Shown: positions 15,522-25,603 of the stretch, piece after piece
How the letters are laid out: each line of letters starts with the position of its first letter
Position numbering within the stretch: the stretch's first letter is position 1
Source: Qipengyuania nanhaisediminis
Lineage (GTDB): Bacteria > Pseudomonadota > Alphaproteobacteria > Sphingomonadales > Sphingomonadaceae
Length of the DNA stretch: 64,000 nt
Assembly: GCF_900115585.1 (NCBI RefSeq)
Contig: NZ_FOWZ01000005.1
Coordinates: 1 to 64,000 of the forward strand
Direction: 5' to 3'
Notes under the pieces: generated by a model
Databases searched by the model: none
The model's input: the letters and a program-made list of their open reading frames with translations, nothing else
Told to the model about the DNA's origin: nothing
Program-made: the position numbers and the translations under genes

Positions 15522-17276
15522 ATGGCCGAAGCGGTTGCCGACGAAAAGAAAAAGAAAATATCGACCTGGCGCGCTCTAGGCCTGGCACTTTCGAACCGGA
15601 AAAGCGGCTTTATGGCGCTGTTCGGTTTCGCCCAGGGCCTGCCGCCGGCGCTGTTTCTCGGCACCCTCTATGCGTGGTTGAGCGAGGCGGAAGTCGACCT
15701 CGAAACGATGGGCGTCTTCTCGCTCGTCGGCCTCGCCTATGCCTTCCAGTTCCTGTGGTCCCCGCTGCTCGACAAGGTCGATATCCCGGGGCTGCGCAGG
15801 CTCGGCAAGCGCAAGCAATGGATCGCGCCGATGCAGTTGATCGTCGGCATTGCCTTGCTGATCATGAGCTTCCTCGATCCCAAGAGCGCGCTCGGCTGGT
15901 TCAGCCTGCTCGCTGCGATCGGTGCTTTTGCCAGCGCGACGCAGGATATCGCCATCAACGCGTGGCGCATCGACGTGGCCGATGAAACGGCAACGCTCGA
16001 TATCCTCTCGACCATCACGCAAATGGGCTTCCGTCTCGCCGCGCTGATCGGCGGCGCGCTGGGCCTCATCATTGCAGAGCGGATCGGCTGGCCGCAGACC
16101 TATGTCATCATGGGCGCGATCATGCTCGGCATCGGCATCGCTGGGCTGTTTGCGCCCGACGCCAGCGTCGAGAAACGCTCCGCCGCAACGGTTGCTGCCA
16201 GCGAAGACGAAGTTGCCGAGCTCTACAATGCGGGCGAGGTGACCGAGAAGGTCCGCAACCACGCCCTTATCGGTGTTGGGCTTCTATGGGGTTGGGCCAT
16301 CGTCACGGTCGTGGTCTTCATGGTCCGATCGATGACCGCCGCTCCTGAAAACCGTCCTGATGTGACGGAATTTACGACGACATTCGGCCCCCTGATCGTG
16401 ATCGCCACCGTCGTGCTCCCGGCATTCATCGCGGCCTGGATCGCCAAGCAGAAGCAGGTCGGCAGAAACGTGATCGTCTCTGCCCCTGGTGTAGGCGCCG
16501 GGCATAGCGTGAAGTTCACCGATCACCTCTATCGCGCGCTTGTTCTGCCGCTCGTGGAGTTTGTGGGCCGCATGGGCTGGTCGCTGGTCCTGATCCTGGC
16601 GCTGGTACTGACCTATCGCATTTGCGATTCGATCTGGGGCGTGTTTGCCTACCCGTTCTACTTGGGCGAGCTGAACTACTCGGGCGACCAGGTGGCATTC
16701 GCCTCCAAGTTCTTCGGCGTCTTCGCGATCATCCTGGGGCTGGCGCTTGGCGGCTGGATCATCACCCAGTTCGGGCGGATGTTCACGCTGACGCTGGGCG
16801 CTGCGCTGGCTGCGGCGACGAACCTCCTCTACGCCGATCTCGCCATTGGCGGCCAGCTGATGCAGGCGGGAAGCGACGCCATCGGGTTTACCGCCCTCGT
16901 CAATTTCATCGCGGGCGTCTTCCAGATGTCCGAGATCGAAGGTTTGGCGCGCCTGACCTTCACGATCTTCTGGGAAAACCTCGCAATCGGTATCGCAGGC
17001 GCGGCCTACATTGCCTGGCTCTCCAGCATCGTCGCCAAGAAATATGCGGCGGTCCAATATGCCCTTCTCGCATCGCTGACGCTGTTGGTCGGCACGCTCG
17101 GTCGCGGCGCGCTTGGCCAGATGATCGAGGAGCGGGGATATTACTTCGTATTTATCTTCACCACGCTGATCGGTGTCATTGCGGTCATCCTGTGCCTCGC
17201 CGAATGGTACCGCGAAAGCCGGGGCAAGGCCGCAGCTGGCGTGGTCGCACCGGAGCTGGGAGAGCAGGCCGCCTGA
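15522..17276 (+). CDS. ampG: AmpG-like MFS permease
   Basis: A 584-residue major facilitator of the AmpG/PAT family, which imports anhydro-muropeptides for peptidoglycan recycling. Diagnostic parts are LFGFAQGLPPALFLGTLYAWL in TM1, FLWSPLLDKVDIPGL in the 2-3 loop, and ATQDIAINAWRIDV in TM5. About twelve membrane segments are apparent. It is about 90 residues longer than E. coli AmpG. The extra length lies in the central loop after TM6 (Val/Ala/Glu-rich, residues about 225-245) and around residues 290-330. Sphingomonads often carry AmpG-like transporters for other solutes, so the substrate is not certain. Confidence 0.82.
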   Translation: MAEAVADEKKKKISTWRALGLALSNRKSGFMALFGFAQGLPPALFLGTLYAWLSEAEVDLETMGVFSLVGLAYAFQFLWSPLLDKVDIPGLRRLGKRKQWIAPMQLIVGIALLIMSFLDPKSALGWFSLLAAIGAFASATQDIAINAWRIDVADETATLDILSTITQMGFRLAALIGGALGLIIAERIGWPQTYVIMGAIMLGIGIAGLFAPDASVEKRSAATVAASEDEVAELYNAGEVTEKVRNHALIGVGLLWGWAIVTVVVFMVRSMTAAPENRPDVTEFTTTFGPLIVIATVVLPAFIAAWIAKQKQVGRNVIVSAPGVGAGHSVKFTDHLYRALVLPLVEFVGRMGWSLVLILALVLTYRICDSIWGVFAYPFYLGELNYSGDQVAFASKFFGVFAIILGLALGGWIITQFGRMFTLTLGAALAAATNLLYADLAIGGQLMQAGSDAIGFTALVNFIAGVFQMSEIEGLARLTFTIFWENLAIGIAGAAYIAWLSSIVAKKYAAVQYALLASLTLLVGTLGRGALGQMIEERGYYFVFIFTTLIGVIAVILCLAEWYRESRGKAAAGVVAPELGEQAA

Positions 17277-17308
17277 GGGGGCGACTTCCTAAACGCTGAT
17301 CACTGCAC

Positions 17309-18589
17309 CTAGTCTGGTAGCTCGTCGTTGAGGCGCAAGACCTCTCCGGCAAGGTAGAGTGATCCGGCGATGAGAACCCGGCAGTCATCTTTGGGCAGGG
17401 CGCGCAGCGCTTCCTCGACCCCGGCAGCACTGCGCGCAGCGTCCCCGAAAGCTTCTACCGGATGCGCCTCGTGTCCCGGAACGGGCACGATGGTTAGAGT
17501 GCGAAGCCTGTCGGCAAGCGGCTCGGTCAACGCGCGCGGGTCTTTGTTGTCGAGCATACCGAGGATCAGGTGCATCGGGCCTGCGAAAGCGGTTGCGACG
17601 GCCTGCCCGGCATTGGGATTATGCCCACCGTCGAGCCAGACTTCGCGCTTTCCGGCCAGGGCGGTCAGCGGGCCATCCTTCAACAGCTGCATCCGGGCAG
17701 GCCAACTGGCGCATGCGATACCTTTCCTGATCGCCGATTCTTCGACCCGAAGATGGTTTTGGCTACGAAGCATTGCATGGGCGAGGGCGGCGTTGCGCTC
17801 TTGGTGCGGGCCGCGAATACCCGGCTCGGGATAATCCTGCGCCTCCGGGTCGATAGCCCCATTTCCATACGAGTTTGCCATAATCAGCTGCGCGCCCACT
17901 TTGCTGGTTACGCTTTCGATCATTGCCTCCGCTTCTGGCGGATTGCTCTCAGCTATGACTGCGAGCGGCACGCCCGCCTTCGCAATGCCTGCCTTTTCGA
18001 ACGCGATCCGGGCAATCGGCTCCGATGGCACGCCCTCTTCTGGAGCGAGCAGGAAACGTTCGTGGTCGATGCCGAGCGCTGCGATACCGCAGGCTGCTAG
18101 CACTTCCGGTTCGAGCACATTCGTCGCATCGAACCGTCCCCCAAGTCCCACCTCGACGACGCAGGCATCGGCCGGAACGCGCGCAAACTCGGTGAAGGCG
18201 GCGGCAATCGTGACTTCGAAGAAGCTGGGTTTCAGATCCTTGCCCGCATCGAGCACTTCGGCCAGCAATTCCGCCAGTCTCTCATCGGCGATCAACTCGC
18301 CCGCTACCCGGATGCGTTCATTATAGCGAACCAGATGGGGGCTGGTCGTCATGTGGACCGAGTATCCTTGCGCTTCCAGCATCGCGCGCAGGAACGCGCA
18401 GGTCGAACCCTTCCCGTTGGTCCCTGCGACATGGAAAACGGGAGGCAGCTGGCGGTGCGGATTGCCCAACCGGTCGAGCAGTGCGCGGATTGTGTCCAGC
18501 CCAAGCCGTCCATCGGGCACGCTGAGGCGTGCCAAGCGATCCAGCTGGGCCTGCACGGCAGCGCTTTCGGAGCGGGCGAAATCCCGCAT
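17309..18589 (-). CDS. folC: bifunctional dihydrofolate/folylpolyglutamate synthase
   Basis: A 426-residue Mur-ligase-fold enzyme that adds glutamate to dihydropteroate and folates. The P-loop is HVAGTNGKGST (about 53), followed by TTSPHLVRYNERI and EVGLGGRFDATN. The C-terminal domain has WLDGGHNPNAG, binding the nucleotide. It starts eight bases after the accD stop, ending the trpB-(small membrane protein)-trpA-accD-folC operon, an order conserved in alphaproteobacteria. Confidence 0.94.
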   Translation of the reverse strand: MRDFARSESAAVQAQLDRLARLSVPDGRLGLDTIRALLDRLGNPHRQLPPVFHVAGTNGKGSTCAFLRAMLEAQGYSVHMTTSPHLVRYNERIRVAGELIADERLAELLAEVLDAGKDLKPSFFEVTIAAAFTEFARVPADACVVEVGLGGRFDATNVLEPEVLAACGIAALGIDHERFLLAPEEGVPSEPIARIAFEKAGIAKAGVPLAVIAESNPPEAEAMIESVTSKVGAQLIMANSYGNGAIDPEAQDYPEPGIRGPHQERNAALAHAMLRSQNHLRVEESAIRKGIACASWPARMQLLKDGPLTALAGKREVWLDGGHNPNAGQAVATAFAGPMHLILGMLDNKDPRALTEPLADRLRTLTIVPVPGHEAHPVEAFGDAARSAAGVEEALRALPKDDCRVLIAGSLYLAGEVLRLNDELPD

Positions 18590-18597
18590 GGAAGGGG

Positions 18598-19446
18598 TCA
18601 GGCCGCCTCGGCGGGTGCCAGGTAATCCAGCAGCGTCGCGATCGTGTCCTTCAGGTCATGGCGGTGGACGACCATGTCGACCATGCCGTGCTTGTGCAGG
18701 TATTCGGCCCGCTGGAAGCCATCGGGAAGCTGTTCGCGGATCGTGTCCTGGATCACGCGCTGGCCTGCGAATCCGATCAATGCGCCCGGTTCCGCGATGT
18801 GGACGTCGCCAAGCATGGCGTAGCTGGCCGTAACGCCGCCCGTGGTCGGATCGGTGAGGACGACGATATAGGGCAGTCCGGCCTCTTTCAGGCGGCGCGT
18901 CATCACGGTCGCCTTGGGCATCTGCATGAGGCTGAGAATGCCTTCCTGCATGCGCGCGCCGCCGGCTGCGGTCACCACGATATAGGGCGCGCGGCGGGTG
19001 AGGGCGCGCTCTGCCCCCTGGCAGAACGCCGTGCCGACGGCCATGCCCATCGAGCCGCCCATGAAAGTGAAGTCCTGCACGCCGACGACGGCAGGCTTTC
19101 CTTCGATCGCACCCGATCCAACGATGAATGCATCGCGATGCGGGCTCTTAGCGCGGGCTTTCTTCAAGCGCTCCGTATACTTTTGCGAATCCTTGAATTT
19201 AAGCGGGTCTTCGCGAACTTCCGGCACGGGCAGGGTTTCGAAGCCTTCATCGAGCAACTGGCGCAGGCGTTCGTCTGCACCGATACGACCGTGATGTTCG
19301 CAGCGCGGACAGACGTAGGCGTTTTCCTGATATTCCTGCGCGAAAACCATCTGCTGGCAGCTGGGGCATTTTACCCAGAGATTTTCGTCGGTGCTGCGCT
19401 TGGGCAGCCAGGAGATCGAGTTACGGACGCGTGTGAACCAGTTCAT
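18598..19446 (-). CDS. accD: acetyl-CoA carboxylase carboxyltransferase subunit beta
   Basis: A 282-residue AccD. The N-terminal four-cysteine zinc ribbon (CPSCQQ and CPRCEHH, about 27-50) is followed by the crotonase-fold carboxyltransferase domain. That domain contains [17 protein letters not shown] and [13 protein letters not shown]. It pairs with AccA, encoded elsewhere, to transfer CO2 from biotin to acetyl-CoA for fatty-acid synthesis. Its ATG overlaps the trpA stop by four bases (ATGA). Confidence 0.96.
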   Translation of the reverse strand: MNWFTRVRNSISWLPKRSTDENLWVKCPSCQQMVFAQEYQENAYVCPRCEHHGRIGADERLRQLLDEGFETLPVPEVREDPLKFKDSQKYTERLKKARAKSPHRDAFIVGSGAIEGKPAVVGVQDFTFMGGSMGMAVGTAFCQGAERALTRRAPYIVVTAAGGARMQEGILSLMQMPKATVMTRRLKEAGLPYIVVLTDPTTGGVTASYAMLGDVHIAEPGALIGFAGQRVIQDTIREQLPDGFQRAEYLHKHGMVDMVVHRHDLKDTIATLLDYLAPAEAA

Positions 19447-20234
19447 GCAGCGCCCTTTGCCGCCGAATGGACCGCCTTGGCAAGCCCTGCGGTAAGCTCG
19501 CTCAGCTTGGCGGGTGCATCCGCGCCGTGCTTACCGACCAGTTCGACAAGCGCCGAACCCACGACGACGCCATCGGCGACCTCGGCAATCTCTGCCGCCT
19601 GTTCCGGCGTACGCACGCCGAAGCCGACGGCCACCGGGATATCGGTCGATCGCTTGATGCGGCTGACATTCGCTTCGATGGATTCGATGGCGGCTTGCTG
19701 CATCCCGGTGATCCCGGCGACTGCGACGTAGTAGAGAAAGCCCGACGATCCTTCGAGGACCTGCGGCAGGCGCTTCGCATCGGTTGTGGGCGTCGCGAGG
19801 CGGATCGGAGAAATGCCTGCGTCGCGCAATTGCGGACCGAGCGCATCATCTTCCTCGGGCGGAATATCGACGCAGATCACGCCGTCGACGCCCGCTTCCT
19901 TCGCCGCATTGGCGAACCAGTCCGGGCCGCGCCTGATCATCGGGTTGGCATATCCCATGAGGACCAGAGGAACCTCGGGGTGCCGTTCACGAAATTTGCG
20001 TGCGATGCGCAACACATCGGCGGTGGTGGTCCCTGCGTTGAGCGAGCGAATATTCGCCGCCTGGATCGCCGGACCATCGGCCATGGGATCGGTGAAGGGC
20101 ATGCCCAATTCGATCACATCCGCGCCGCCCTCGACCAGCGCGTCGAGATTGGCCGCAGTGTCGCCATCGCCTGCAGTAACGAAGCAGACGAGCGCGGGAT
20201 GGGGCTTGGAGAAGGCGTTGGAAAGGCGGGTCAC
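19443..20234 (-). CDS. trpA: tryptophan synthase alpha subunit
   Basis: A 263-residue TIM barrel that splits indole-3-glycerol phosphate and passes indole to TrpB. The catalytic Glu is in [15 protein letters not shown] (about 40-55), DIPPEE holds the catalytic Asp, and [11 protein letters not shown] binds the phosphate. It starts at GTG, overlapping the stop of the preceding small membrane-protein gene (GTGA), and its own stop overlaps accD. Translation along the operon is therefore chained. Confidence 0.96.
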   Translation of the reverse strand: MTRLSNAFSKPHPALVCFVTAGDGDTAANLDALVEGGADVIELGMPFTDPMADGPAIQAANIRSLNAGTTTADVLRIARKFRERHPEVPLVLMGYANPMIRRGPDWFANAAKEAGVDGVICVDIPPEEDDALGPQLRDAGISPIRLATPTTDAKRLPQVLEGSSGFLYYVAVAGITGMQQAAIESIEANVSRIKRSTDIPVAVGFGVRTPEQAAEIAEVADGVVVGSALVELVGKHGADAPAKLSELTAGLAKAVHSAAKGAA

Positions 20235-20416
20235 GGTTCACTCCTCCGCGTGCCCGCCGCAAGGCCAAATATTGCTGCGATGACAAGCGCATATGGCGCA
20301 ATCGCAGGTGCATCAATGTCTCTGCTCAAGATCACAAAGCCCAAGGCCGAGAGAATGAAACCGATGGGCAGGCCGATGAGGAATAAGACGCCTGCGCGAG
20401 CGGGAGAGAAAGTCAC
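20231..20416 (-). CDS. small two-TM protein between trpB and trpA
   Basis: A 61-residue protein with two predicted membrane helices ([21 protein letters not shown] and [16 protein letters not shown]), separated by a short SRDIDAPAI turn and ending in a basic RRSEP tail. It starts at GTG, whose bases overlap the trpB stop (GTGA), and it ends with a GTGA overlap onto trpA, so it is firmly built into the operon. No family recognised. A role in tryptophan synthesis is not implied by sequence; it may be a passenger that keeps coupling intact. Confidence 0.68.
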   Translation of the reverse strand: MTFSPARAGVLFLIGLPIGFILSALGFVILSRDIDAPAIAPYALVIAAIFGLAAGTRRSEP

Positions 20417-21627
20417 ATCTCCACTCCCAACTTTTCTGCCACGGTGAAGATGTCCTTGTCTCCGCGACCGCACAGGTTTGCGAGGATCACGCTGTCCTTC
20501 GGCATCTCCTTCGCGCGCTTGGCGACTGCTGCGATGGCGTGGCTGGGCTCTAGCGCCGGGATGATGCCCTCGGTCCGGCAGAGGAGCTGGAAGGCCTCAA
20601 GCGCCTCTTCGTCGGTGACGGCGGTGTATTCGACGCGGCCCGTGTCCTTGAGCCAGGCGTGTTCGGGACCGATGCCCGGATAATCGAGACCGGCGCTGAT
20701 CGAGTGGCCTTCGGTGATCTGGCCGTCCTCGTCCTGCAGCAGATAGGTCTTGTTGCCGTGGAGCACGCCCGGGAAGCCGCCGAGGAGGCTGGCTGCGTGT
20801 TCGTCACCATCGAGGCCGTGACCTGCGGCTTCGACACCCAGCAGCTTGACCTCGCGATCGTCGAGGAAGGGGTGGAACAGGCCCAGCGCGTTCGAACCGC
20901 CGCCGATGCAGGCCACGGCGAGATCGGGCAGGCGTCCGATACGGTCGAGCATCTGCGCGCGCGCTTCCTTGCCGATGATGCTCTGGAAGTCGCGGACCAT
21001 TTCCGGATAGGGGTGGGGACCGGCTGCAGTGCCGATGATGTAGAAGGTGTCTTCCACGTTCGCGACCCAGTCGCGCAGGCCTTCGTTCATGGCGTCTTTC
21101 AGCGTGCCGCGCCCGCTGGTGACGGGTACGATCTCTGCACCGAGCAACTTCATCCGGAAGACGTTGGGCGACTGCCGGCGAACGTCTTCTGCGCCCATGT
21201 AAATCACGCAGGGCAGGCCGAAGCGCGCGCAGACGGTGGCTGTTGCGACGCCATGCTGGCCCGCGCCGGTTTCCGCGATGATGCGGGTCTTGCCCATGCG
21301 GATCGCGAGCAGGATCTGCCCGATGCAATTGTTGATCTTGTGCGCGCCGGTGTGATTGAGCTCGTCGCGCTTGAACCAGACCTGCGCTCCACCAAGCGCC
21401 TCTGTCAGGCGTTCCGCGTGATATAGCGGCGAGGGGCGCCCGACATAATGCTCCAGCAGGTCATCAAACTCGCGCCGGAATTCCGGATCGGCCTGCGCCT
21501 TGCGATATTCACGCTCGAGATCGAGGACCAGCGGCATGAGCGTTTCCGCCACGTAGCGGCCGCCGTAATCGCCGAAATGCCCGCGTTCGTCGGGCTGGTT
21601 GCGGAAGGTATTTGCCGTGCTTGCCAT
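20413..21627 (-). CDS. trpB: tryptophan synthase beta subunit
   Basis: A 404-residue PLP enzyme joining indole and serine. The Schiff-base lysine is in HTGAHKINN (about 90), substrate loop ETGAGQHG follows, and the phosphate-binding CIGGGSNA is near 235. The start is ATG 21627 (MASTANTF), with GGAGG four bases upstream. Longer in-frame extensions run into the divergent chorismate mutase region. It leads the operon that continues with a small membrane protein, trpA, accD and folC; trpF is not in the window. Confidence 0.96.
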   Translation of the reverse strand: MASTANTFRNQPDERGHFGDYGGRYVAETLMPLVLDLEREYRKAQADPEFRREFDDLLEHYVGRPSPLYHAERLTEALGGAQVWFKRDELNHTGAHKINNCIGQILLAIRMGKTRIIAETGAGQHGVATATVCARFGLPCVIYMGAEDVRRQSPNVFRMKLLGAEIVPVTSGRGTLKDAMNEGLRDWVANVEDTFYIIGTAAGPHPYPEMVRDFQSIIGKEARAQMLDRIGRLPDLAVACIGGGSNALGLFHPFLDDREVKLLGVEAAGHGLDGDEHAASLLGGFPGVLHGNKTYLLQDEDGQITEGHSISAGLDYPGIGPEHAWLKDTGRVEYTAVTDEEALEAFQLLCRTEGIIPALEPSHAIAAVAKRAKEMPKDSVILANLCGRGDKDIFTVAEKLGVEM

Positions 21628-21718
21628 GGCGCCTCCATGACGGGGAGAATTGCCAATGTCGAGAGAGGGTTTGGTTTGCGCTCGACAAGTGCGTCTGGCT
21701 TCGCCATTCGGCGCGGCC

Positions 21719-22042
21719 ATGGACACCTCAAAGCCTGCCGATTTCAAACTGCCCGAAGACTGCCAGGACATGCGCGAAGTGCGCATCGGCGTCGATACGA
21801 CCGACCGCGAACTGATGGAATTGCTCGACCGCCGCTTCGGCTACATGCGTGCGGCAGCGCGCATCAAGACCGACCGCAATGTGGTCCGAGACGAGGCGCG
21901 CAAGACAGAAGTCATTGAAAACGCGCGCGCCGATGCAGAAAAGCGCGACCTTCCGGCCGGGAAGATCGCGCAAATCTGGGACGATCTGGTCGAAACCTCG
22001 ATCGCTTACGAACTGGGTGAGTGGGACCGCCTCAAGGGCTAA
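21719..22042 (+). CDS. chorismate mutase type II (AroQ fold)
   Basis: A 107-residue all-helical protein of the CM_2 family (PF01817). It carries [26 protein letters not shown], in which Arg, Asp and Lys correspond to the AroQ active-site residues, and [19 protein letters not shown] in helix 2. It converts chorismate to prephenate for Phe/Tyr; isochorismate-pyruvate lyases share the fold and cannot be excluded. ATG 21719 is preferred over upstream ATG 21656. It diverges from trpB, placing two competing uses of chorismate back to back. Confidence 0.8.
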   Translation: MDTSKPADFKLPEDCQDMREVRIGVDTTDRELMELLDRRFGYMRAAARIKTDRNVVRDEARKTEVIENARADAEKRDLPAGKIAQIWDDLVETSIAYELGEWDRLKG

Positions 22043-22057
22043 TCCCATTTCCGCGGA

Positions 22058-22282
22058 TCAGTTGCCGCGATTGAATTCGATCCATTCCGCTTCGGTCATG
22101 CAGACCTTCTGCTTGCGGCGGCTGCTCATGTCGGCGCGAACATATTTGCAGATTTTCTCTGCGTCCTTCTTCGCCTCTGCCTTGGGAGCATCCGCACGGG
22201 TCTCGGCAGGCACTTCCTGCTGGCCCGCGAAAGCGGGAGCGGCGAGGATGGTGAGGCCGGCGGCGATCGCGGCTAAACGCAT
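22058..22282 (-). CDS. small secreted protein, unknown
   Basis: A 74-residue exported protein. The signal peptide is MRLAAIAAGLTILAAPAFA, cleaved near residue 19. A charged linker rich in Ala/Glu/Lys follows, then a compact C-terminal motif KICKYVRADMSSRRKQKVCMTEAEW with two cysteines that could form one disulfide. The same C-terminal pattern is common in small sphingomonad periplasmic proteins. It is convergent with the chorismate mutase. No function known. Confidence 0.7.
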   Translation of the reverse strand: MRLAAIAAGLTILAAPAFAGQQEVPAETRADAPKAEAKKDAEKICKYVRADMSSRRKQKVCMTEAEWIEFNRGN

Positions 22283-22355
22283 AGTAATTCCTTGAGTTGA
22301 ATGGATTTCGCGCTGCGCCTAATCGCTTGCCGTTGCAGTGTCGACAGGCTTGCGA

Positions 22356-23087
22356 TCAATCCCCGCGCGGTTTTCGCTGAAGCGATGACAGCACTCCACG
22401 AAGGGTGCGAACCTCCAGGTGGTTCCAGCCCGGTTTCGTGAGCACTCCGCGCAAGGTACGGCGCGTGGAATCGGCACGCGCTTCCGGCAGGAAATAGCCG
22501 TTCGGTTCAAGCATGCTTTCGAGGTGGCCTATTAGCCCTTCGAGCTCTTCTTGCGGAGCAGGCGGCAGGAGATCTTCCTGCGTCGGCTGGGCAAGCGTCT
22601 CGTGCTTGCTCCATTCGTAGGCGCAAAGGATCACGGCCTGGGCGAGGTTTAGCGATCCGAATTCCGGGTTGATCGGAACGGTCAGGATCGCGCGCGCCAG
22701 CGCAACGTCCTCGGTCTCCAGTCCCGAGCGTTCGGGCCCGAAGAGGATCGCGCTGCGACCCGAAGCAACCGCCATCTCAGAGGCAGCTTCCTCCGGGGTC
22801 ACGACCGGCTTCGTCACTCCGCGCTTGCGCACGGTGGTGGCGTAGACATGGGCGCAGTCCGCAACGGCCTCTGCCGTGGTCGCATAGACCTGCGCATTTT
22901 CGAGAACGACATCCGCGCCCGATGCGGCGGGCCCTGCCGAAGGGTTGGGCCAACCGTCGCGCGGCTCGACGAGACGCAGCTCGCTGAGCCCGAAATTGAG
23001 CATGGCGCGCGCGGCCTTGCCGATATTCTCGCCAAGCTGGGGCCGGACGAGAACGATGACCGGTTTGCGCAGTTCAGCCTCGCTCAT
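22356..23087 (-). CDS. trmJ: tRNA (Cm32/Um32) 2'-O-methyltransferase TrmJ-like, SPOUT family
   Basis: A 243-residue SpoU/TrmH-family RNA 2'-O-methyltransferase. The N-terminus has [22 protein letters not shown] (motif 1, with the key Asn/Arg). [15 protein letters not shown] is motif 2, and [21 protein letters not shown] is motif 3, forming the SAM-binding trefoil knot. This pattern is typical of TrmJ, which methylates position 32 of several tRNAs. ATG 23087 (MSEAELRKP) is chosen; the longer frame runs antisense-like through nrdR. It overlaps the nrdR 3' end by 14 bases, implying co-translation. Confidence 0.88.
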   Translation of the reverse strand: MSEAELRKPVIVLVRPQLGENIGKAARAMLNFGLSELRLVEPRDGWPNPSAGPAASGADVVLENAQVYATTAEAVADCAHVYATTVRKRGVTKPVVTPEEAASEMAVASGRSAILFGPERSGLETEDVALARAILTVPINPEFGSLNLAQAVILCAYEWSKHETLAQPTQEDLLPPAPQEELEGLIGHLESMLEPNGYFLPEARADSTRRTLRGVLTKPGWNHLEVRTLRGVLSSLQRKPRGD

Positions 23088-23544
23088 TGGCTGCGGCTTC
23101 CTGCACCGTGCTGGCGAATTCCTCGAAATCGCGGGCCTCGCTGAAGTCGCGATAGACCGAGGCGAAGCGGATATAGGCGACCGAATCCAGTTGGCGCAGA
23201 CCGTCCATGACCATCTCGCCGATCCGCTGCGATGCGATTTCGGCTTCGCCGGCGGTTTCGACCTGGCGCTGGATGCCGGAGACGAGCTGGTCGATCCGTT
23301 CAGGAGCGACATCGCGCTTGCGACAGGCGAGCGAGATGGATTGTTCGAGCTTCGCGCGTTCGAACGCTTCGCGCCGGTCTCCGGATTTGACCACGGTGAC
23401 TTCGCGCAGTTGCACCCGTTCGAAGGTAGTGAAACGGGCGCCGCAGCTGGAACACTGGCGGCGACGGCGGATCGAGGTCGAATCCTCGGTTGGACGACTG
23501 TCCTTTACCTGGGTGTCGTCGAATGCGCAGAAAGGGCAGCGCAT
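23074..23544 (-). CDS. nrdR: transcriptional repressor NrdR
   Basis: A 156-residue NrdR, which represses ribonucleotide reductase genes when dATP/ATP are bound. The N-terminal zinc ribbon is MRCPFCAF and CSSCGARF, followed by the ATP-cone domain ([22 protein letters not shown]). The first residues MRCPFC are diagnostic. Located between glyA and trmJ, as is common in alphaproteobacteria. No NrdR-box pair was looked for successfully within this window, since no nrd genes are present. Confidence 0.95.
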   Translation of the reverse strand: MRCPFCAFDDTQVKDSRPTEDSTSIRRRRQCSSCGARFTTFERVQLREVTVVKSGDRREAFERAKLEQSISLACRKRDVAPERIDQLVSGIQRQVETAGEAEIASQRIGEMVMDGLRQLDSVAYIRFASVYRDFSEARDFEEFASTVQEAAANERG

Positions 23545-23545
23545 C

Positions 23546-23770
23546 TTACGGTCTCAGGCGCTTGTAGAGCATCAGCCCGGCACCCGCGACGCCGCCGATG
23601 ACCGGTCCGACCACAGGCAGGACCCATCCGGCAACCGCACCGATGGCCGCCCCGGTCAGGACGGGCGCAGTCGAAGGATGATCGACCCCTTCCTTCATCA
23701 TCGCCTTGAGCTCGTCCCGTGCGTCGGGGAGCAGGTCATGGTCCTGGTGCTTGGGTTCCTTGTCGTCCAT
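23546..23770 (-). CDS. small membrane protein between glyA and nrdR
   Basis: A 74-residue protein. A hydrophilic acidic N-terminus ([22 protein letters not shown]) is followed by one long Gly/Val/Ala-rich hydrophobic segment, [21 protein letters not shown] and on, ending YKRLRP. The glycine-zipper-like spacing suggests a membrane-inserted hairpin. It sits 11 bases after glyA and one base before nrdR, so it belongs to the operon. No family recognised. Confidence 0.68.
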   Translation of the reverse strand: MDDKEPKHQDHDLLPDARDELKAMMKEGVDHPSTAPVLTGAAIGAVAGWVLPVVGPVIGGVAGAGLMLYKRLRP

Positions 23771-23781
23771 CGTCTGGTTCC

Positions 23782-25095
23782 TCAGCGGCCCGGGTAGACC
23801 GGGAATTGCGCACACAGTTCGGATACGCGGGCGCGCACACTTTCTTCGACCTGGCCGTCGCCTTCCGGGCCGTTGCGCGAAAGGCCGTCGACGACTTCGC
23901 AGATCAGCTTGCCGATGATTTCGAATTCCGCCGGTCCGAAGCCGCGCGTAGTGCCTGCCGGTGTGCCGAGGCGGATGCCGCTGGTCACGAAGGGGCTGCG
24001 CGTGTCGTAGGGAATGCCGTTCTTGTTGCAGGTGAGCCAGGCGCGGTCGAGACCGGCTTCGGCTGCCTTGCCGGTGACGTTCTTGGCGGTGAGGTCGACC
24101 AGCATGGAGTGGTTGTCCGTGCCGCCGGAAACCACTCGCAGGCCGTTTGCCTCGATGCCACGCGCAAGGGCACGGGCGTTTTCGACGACGCGGTGTGCAT
24201 AGTCCTTGAAATCGGGGCGCAGGGCTTCGCCGAACGCGACCGCCTTGGCTGCGACCACGTGCATCAGCGGACCGCCCTGCATCCCCGGGAACACGGCCAT
24301 GTTGAGCGGCTTGGTCAGCTCTTCGTTGTTCCACAGGATGACGCCGGAACGCGGGCCGCGCAGGCTCTTGTGGGTCGTCGTGGTGACGACATCGGCATGG
24401 GGGAAGGGCGAGGGGTGCGCGCCGCCAGCGACGAGGCCGGAAATGTGGCTCATGTCGACCATCAGGATCGCGCCGACTTCATCGGCGACCTTGCGGAACG
24501 CTTCCCAGTCCCAGACGCGCGAATATGCGGTACCGCCTGCGATGATGAGCTTGGGCTTATGCTCCTTCGCCGTGGCCATCACCTCGTCCATGTCGATCAG
24601 TTCGTCGTCCTTGCGAACGCCGTAGCTGACCGGATTGAACCATTTGCCGCTCATGTTGACCGGCGAGCCGTGGGTGAGGTGACCGCCCGAGTTCAGGTCG
24701 AGACCCATGAAGGTGTCGCCGGGTTGCAGCAGGGCCAGGAAAACGGCCTGGTTCATCTGGCTGCCGGAGTTGGGCTGAACATTGGCAAAGTTGCAGCCGA
24801 ACAATTGTTTGGCCCGCTCTATTGCCAGCGTTTCCACGACATCGGCATAGTCGCACCCGCCGTAATAGCGCTTGCCCGGGTAGCCTTCCGCATACTTGTT
24901 TGTGAAGACACTGCCGGTAGCCTCGAGCACGGCCGTAGAAGCGATATTCTCGCTTGCGATCAGTTCGATCTTGTCCTGCTGGCGGGCCAGTTCGTTGCGG
25001 ATCGCTGCGTGTACCTGAGAATCCGCCTGTTCCAGCGTGTCGTGCCAAAAACGGTCCATCGGGTCGCGTTGGGTGTGTGCTGCCTGGGTTGCCAT
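23782..25095 (-). CDS. glyA: serine hydroxymethyltransferase
   Basis: A 437-residue PLP enzyme interconverting serine and glycine with tetrahydrofolate, the main source of one-carbon units. It shows ASENIAS near the start, [18 protein letters not shown], the PLP-binding lysine in [14 protein letters not shown] (about 245) and the C-terminal SGIRLGTPA. Length is normal. It lies two bases after rpiB and before nrdR. No glycine riboswitch was seen upstream. Confidence 0.97.
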   Translation of the reverse strand: MATQAAHTQRDPMDRFWHDTLEQADSQVHAAIRNELARQQDKIELIASENIASTAVLEATGSVFTNKYAEGYPGKRYYGGCDYADVVETLAIERAKQLFGCNFANVQPNSGSQMNQAVFLALLQPGDTFMGLDLNSGGHLTHGSPVNMSGKWFNPVSYGVRKDDELIDMDEVMATAKEHKPKLIIAGGTAYSRVWDWEAFRKVADEVGAILMVDMSHISGLVAGGAHPSPFPHADVVTTTTHKSLRGPRSGVILWNNEELTKPLNMAVFPGMQGGPLMHVVAAKAVAFGEALRPDFKDYAHRVVENARALARGIEANGLRVVSGGTDNHSMLVDLTAKNVTGKAAEAGLDRAWLTCNKNGIPYDTRSPFVTSGIRLGTPAGTTRGFGPAEFEIIGKLICEVVDGLSRNGPEGDGQVEESVRARVSELCAQFPVYPGR

Positions 25096-25097
25096 GA

Positions 25098-25535
25098 TCA
25101 GTTTTCCGGGTTGGAGAGCTTGTCGACGCGGCGCTGGTGGCGCCCGCCTGCGAATTCGGTTTCGAGGAATGCGGTCACGCAGGCCTTGGCCATATCGCTA
25201 CCTGTGAGACGCGCGCCCATCGCGATGCAGTTCGCGTCATTATGTTCGCGGCACAGCGATGCTGAGAGAGGTTCCGACACGAGCGCGCAGCGCACGGCGG
25301 GATTGCGATTGACGGACATCGAAATCCCGATGCCCGACCCGCACAGGGCAATGCCGCGCTCTGCCGTGTCATCGGCTACGACACTCGCCAGCTTATAGCC
25401 GAAGTCGGGGTAATCGACGCTTTCGGTCGTGTCCGGGCCAAGGTCGGCGACCTCGTGTCCCTGTTCGATGAGCCAATCGCGCAGTTCGGCCTTCAGGTCG
25501 ATCGCGGCGTGGTCGGAGGCAATAGCGATACGCAT
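25098..25535 (-). CDS. rpiB: ribose-5-phosphate isomerase B
   Basis: A 145-residue RpiB of the LacAB_rpiB family. [18 protein letters not shown] at the start and the catalytic Cys in [14 protein letters not shown] (about 66) are seen, then [15 protein letters not shown]. It interconverts ribulose-5-phosphate and ribose-5-phosphate. First gene of the rpiB-glyA-nrdR-trmJ operon. Confidence 0.94.
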   Translation of the reverse strand: MRIAIASDHAAIDLKAELRDWLIEQGHEVADLGPDTTESVDYPDFGYKLASVVADDTAERGIALCGSGIGISMSVNRNPAVRCALVSEPLSASLCREHNDANCIAMGARLTGSDMAKACVTAFLETEFAGGRHQRRVDKLSNPEN

Positions 25536-25603
25536 GGTGCGGCCATACGCATTTCGCGGTGAGCAATCTACCGCCTAATCCGGTCATCCACGGCGGAACG
25601 CCA

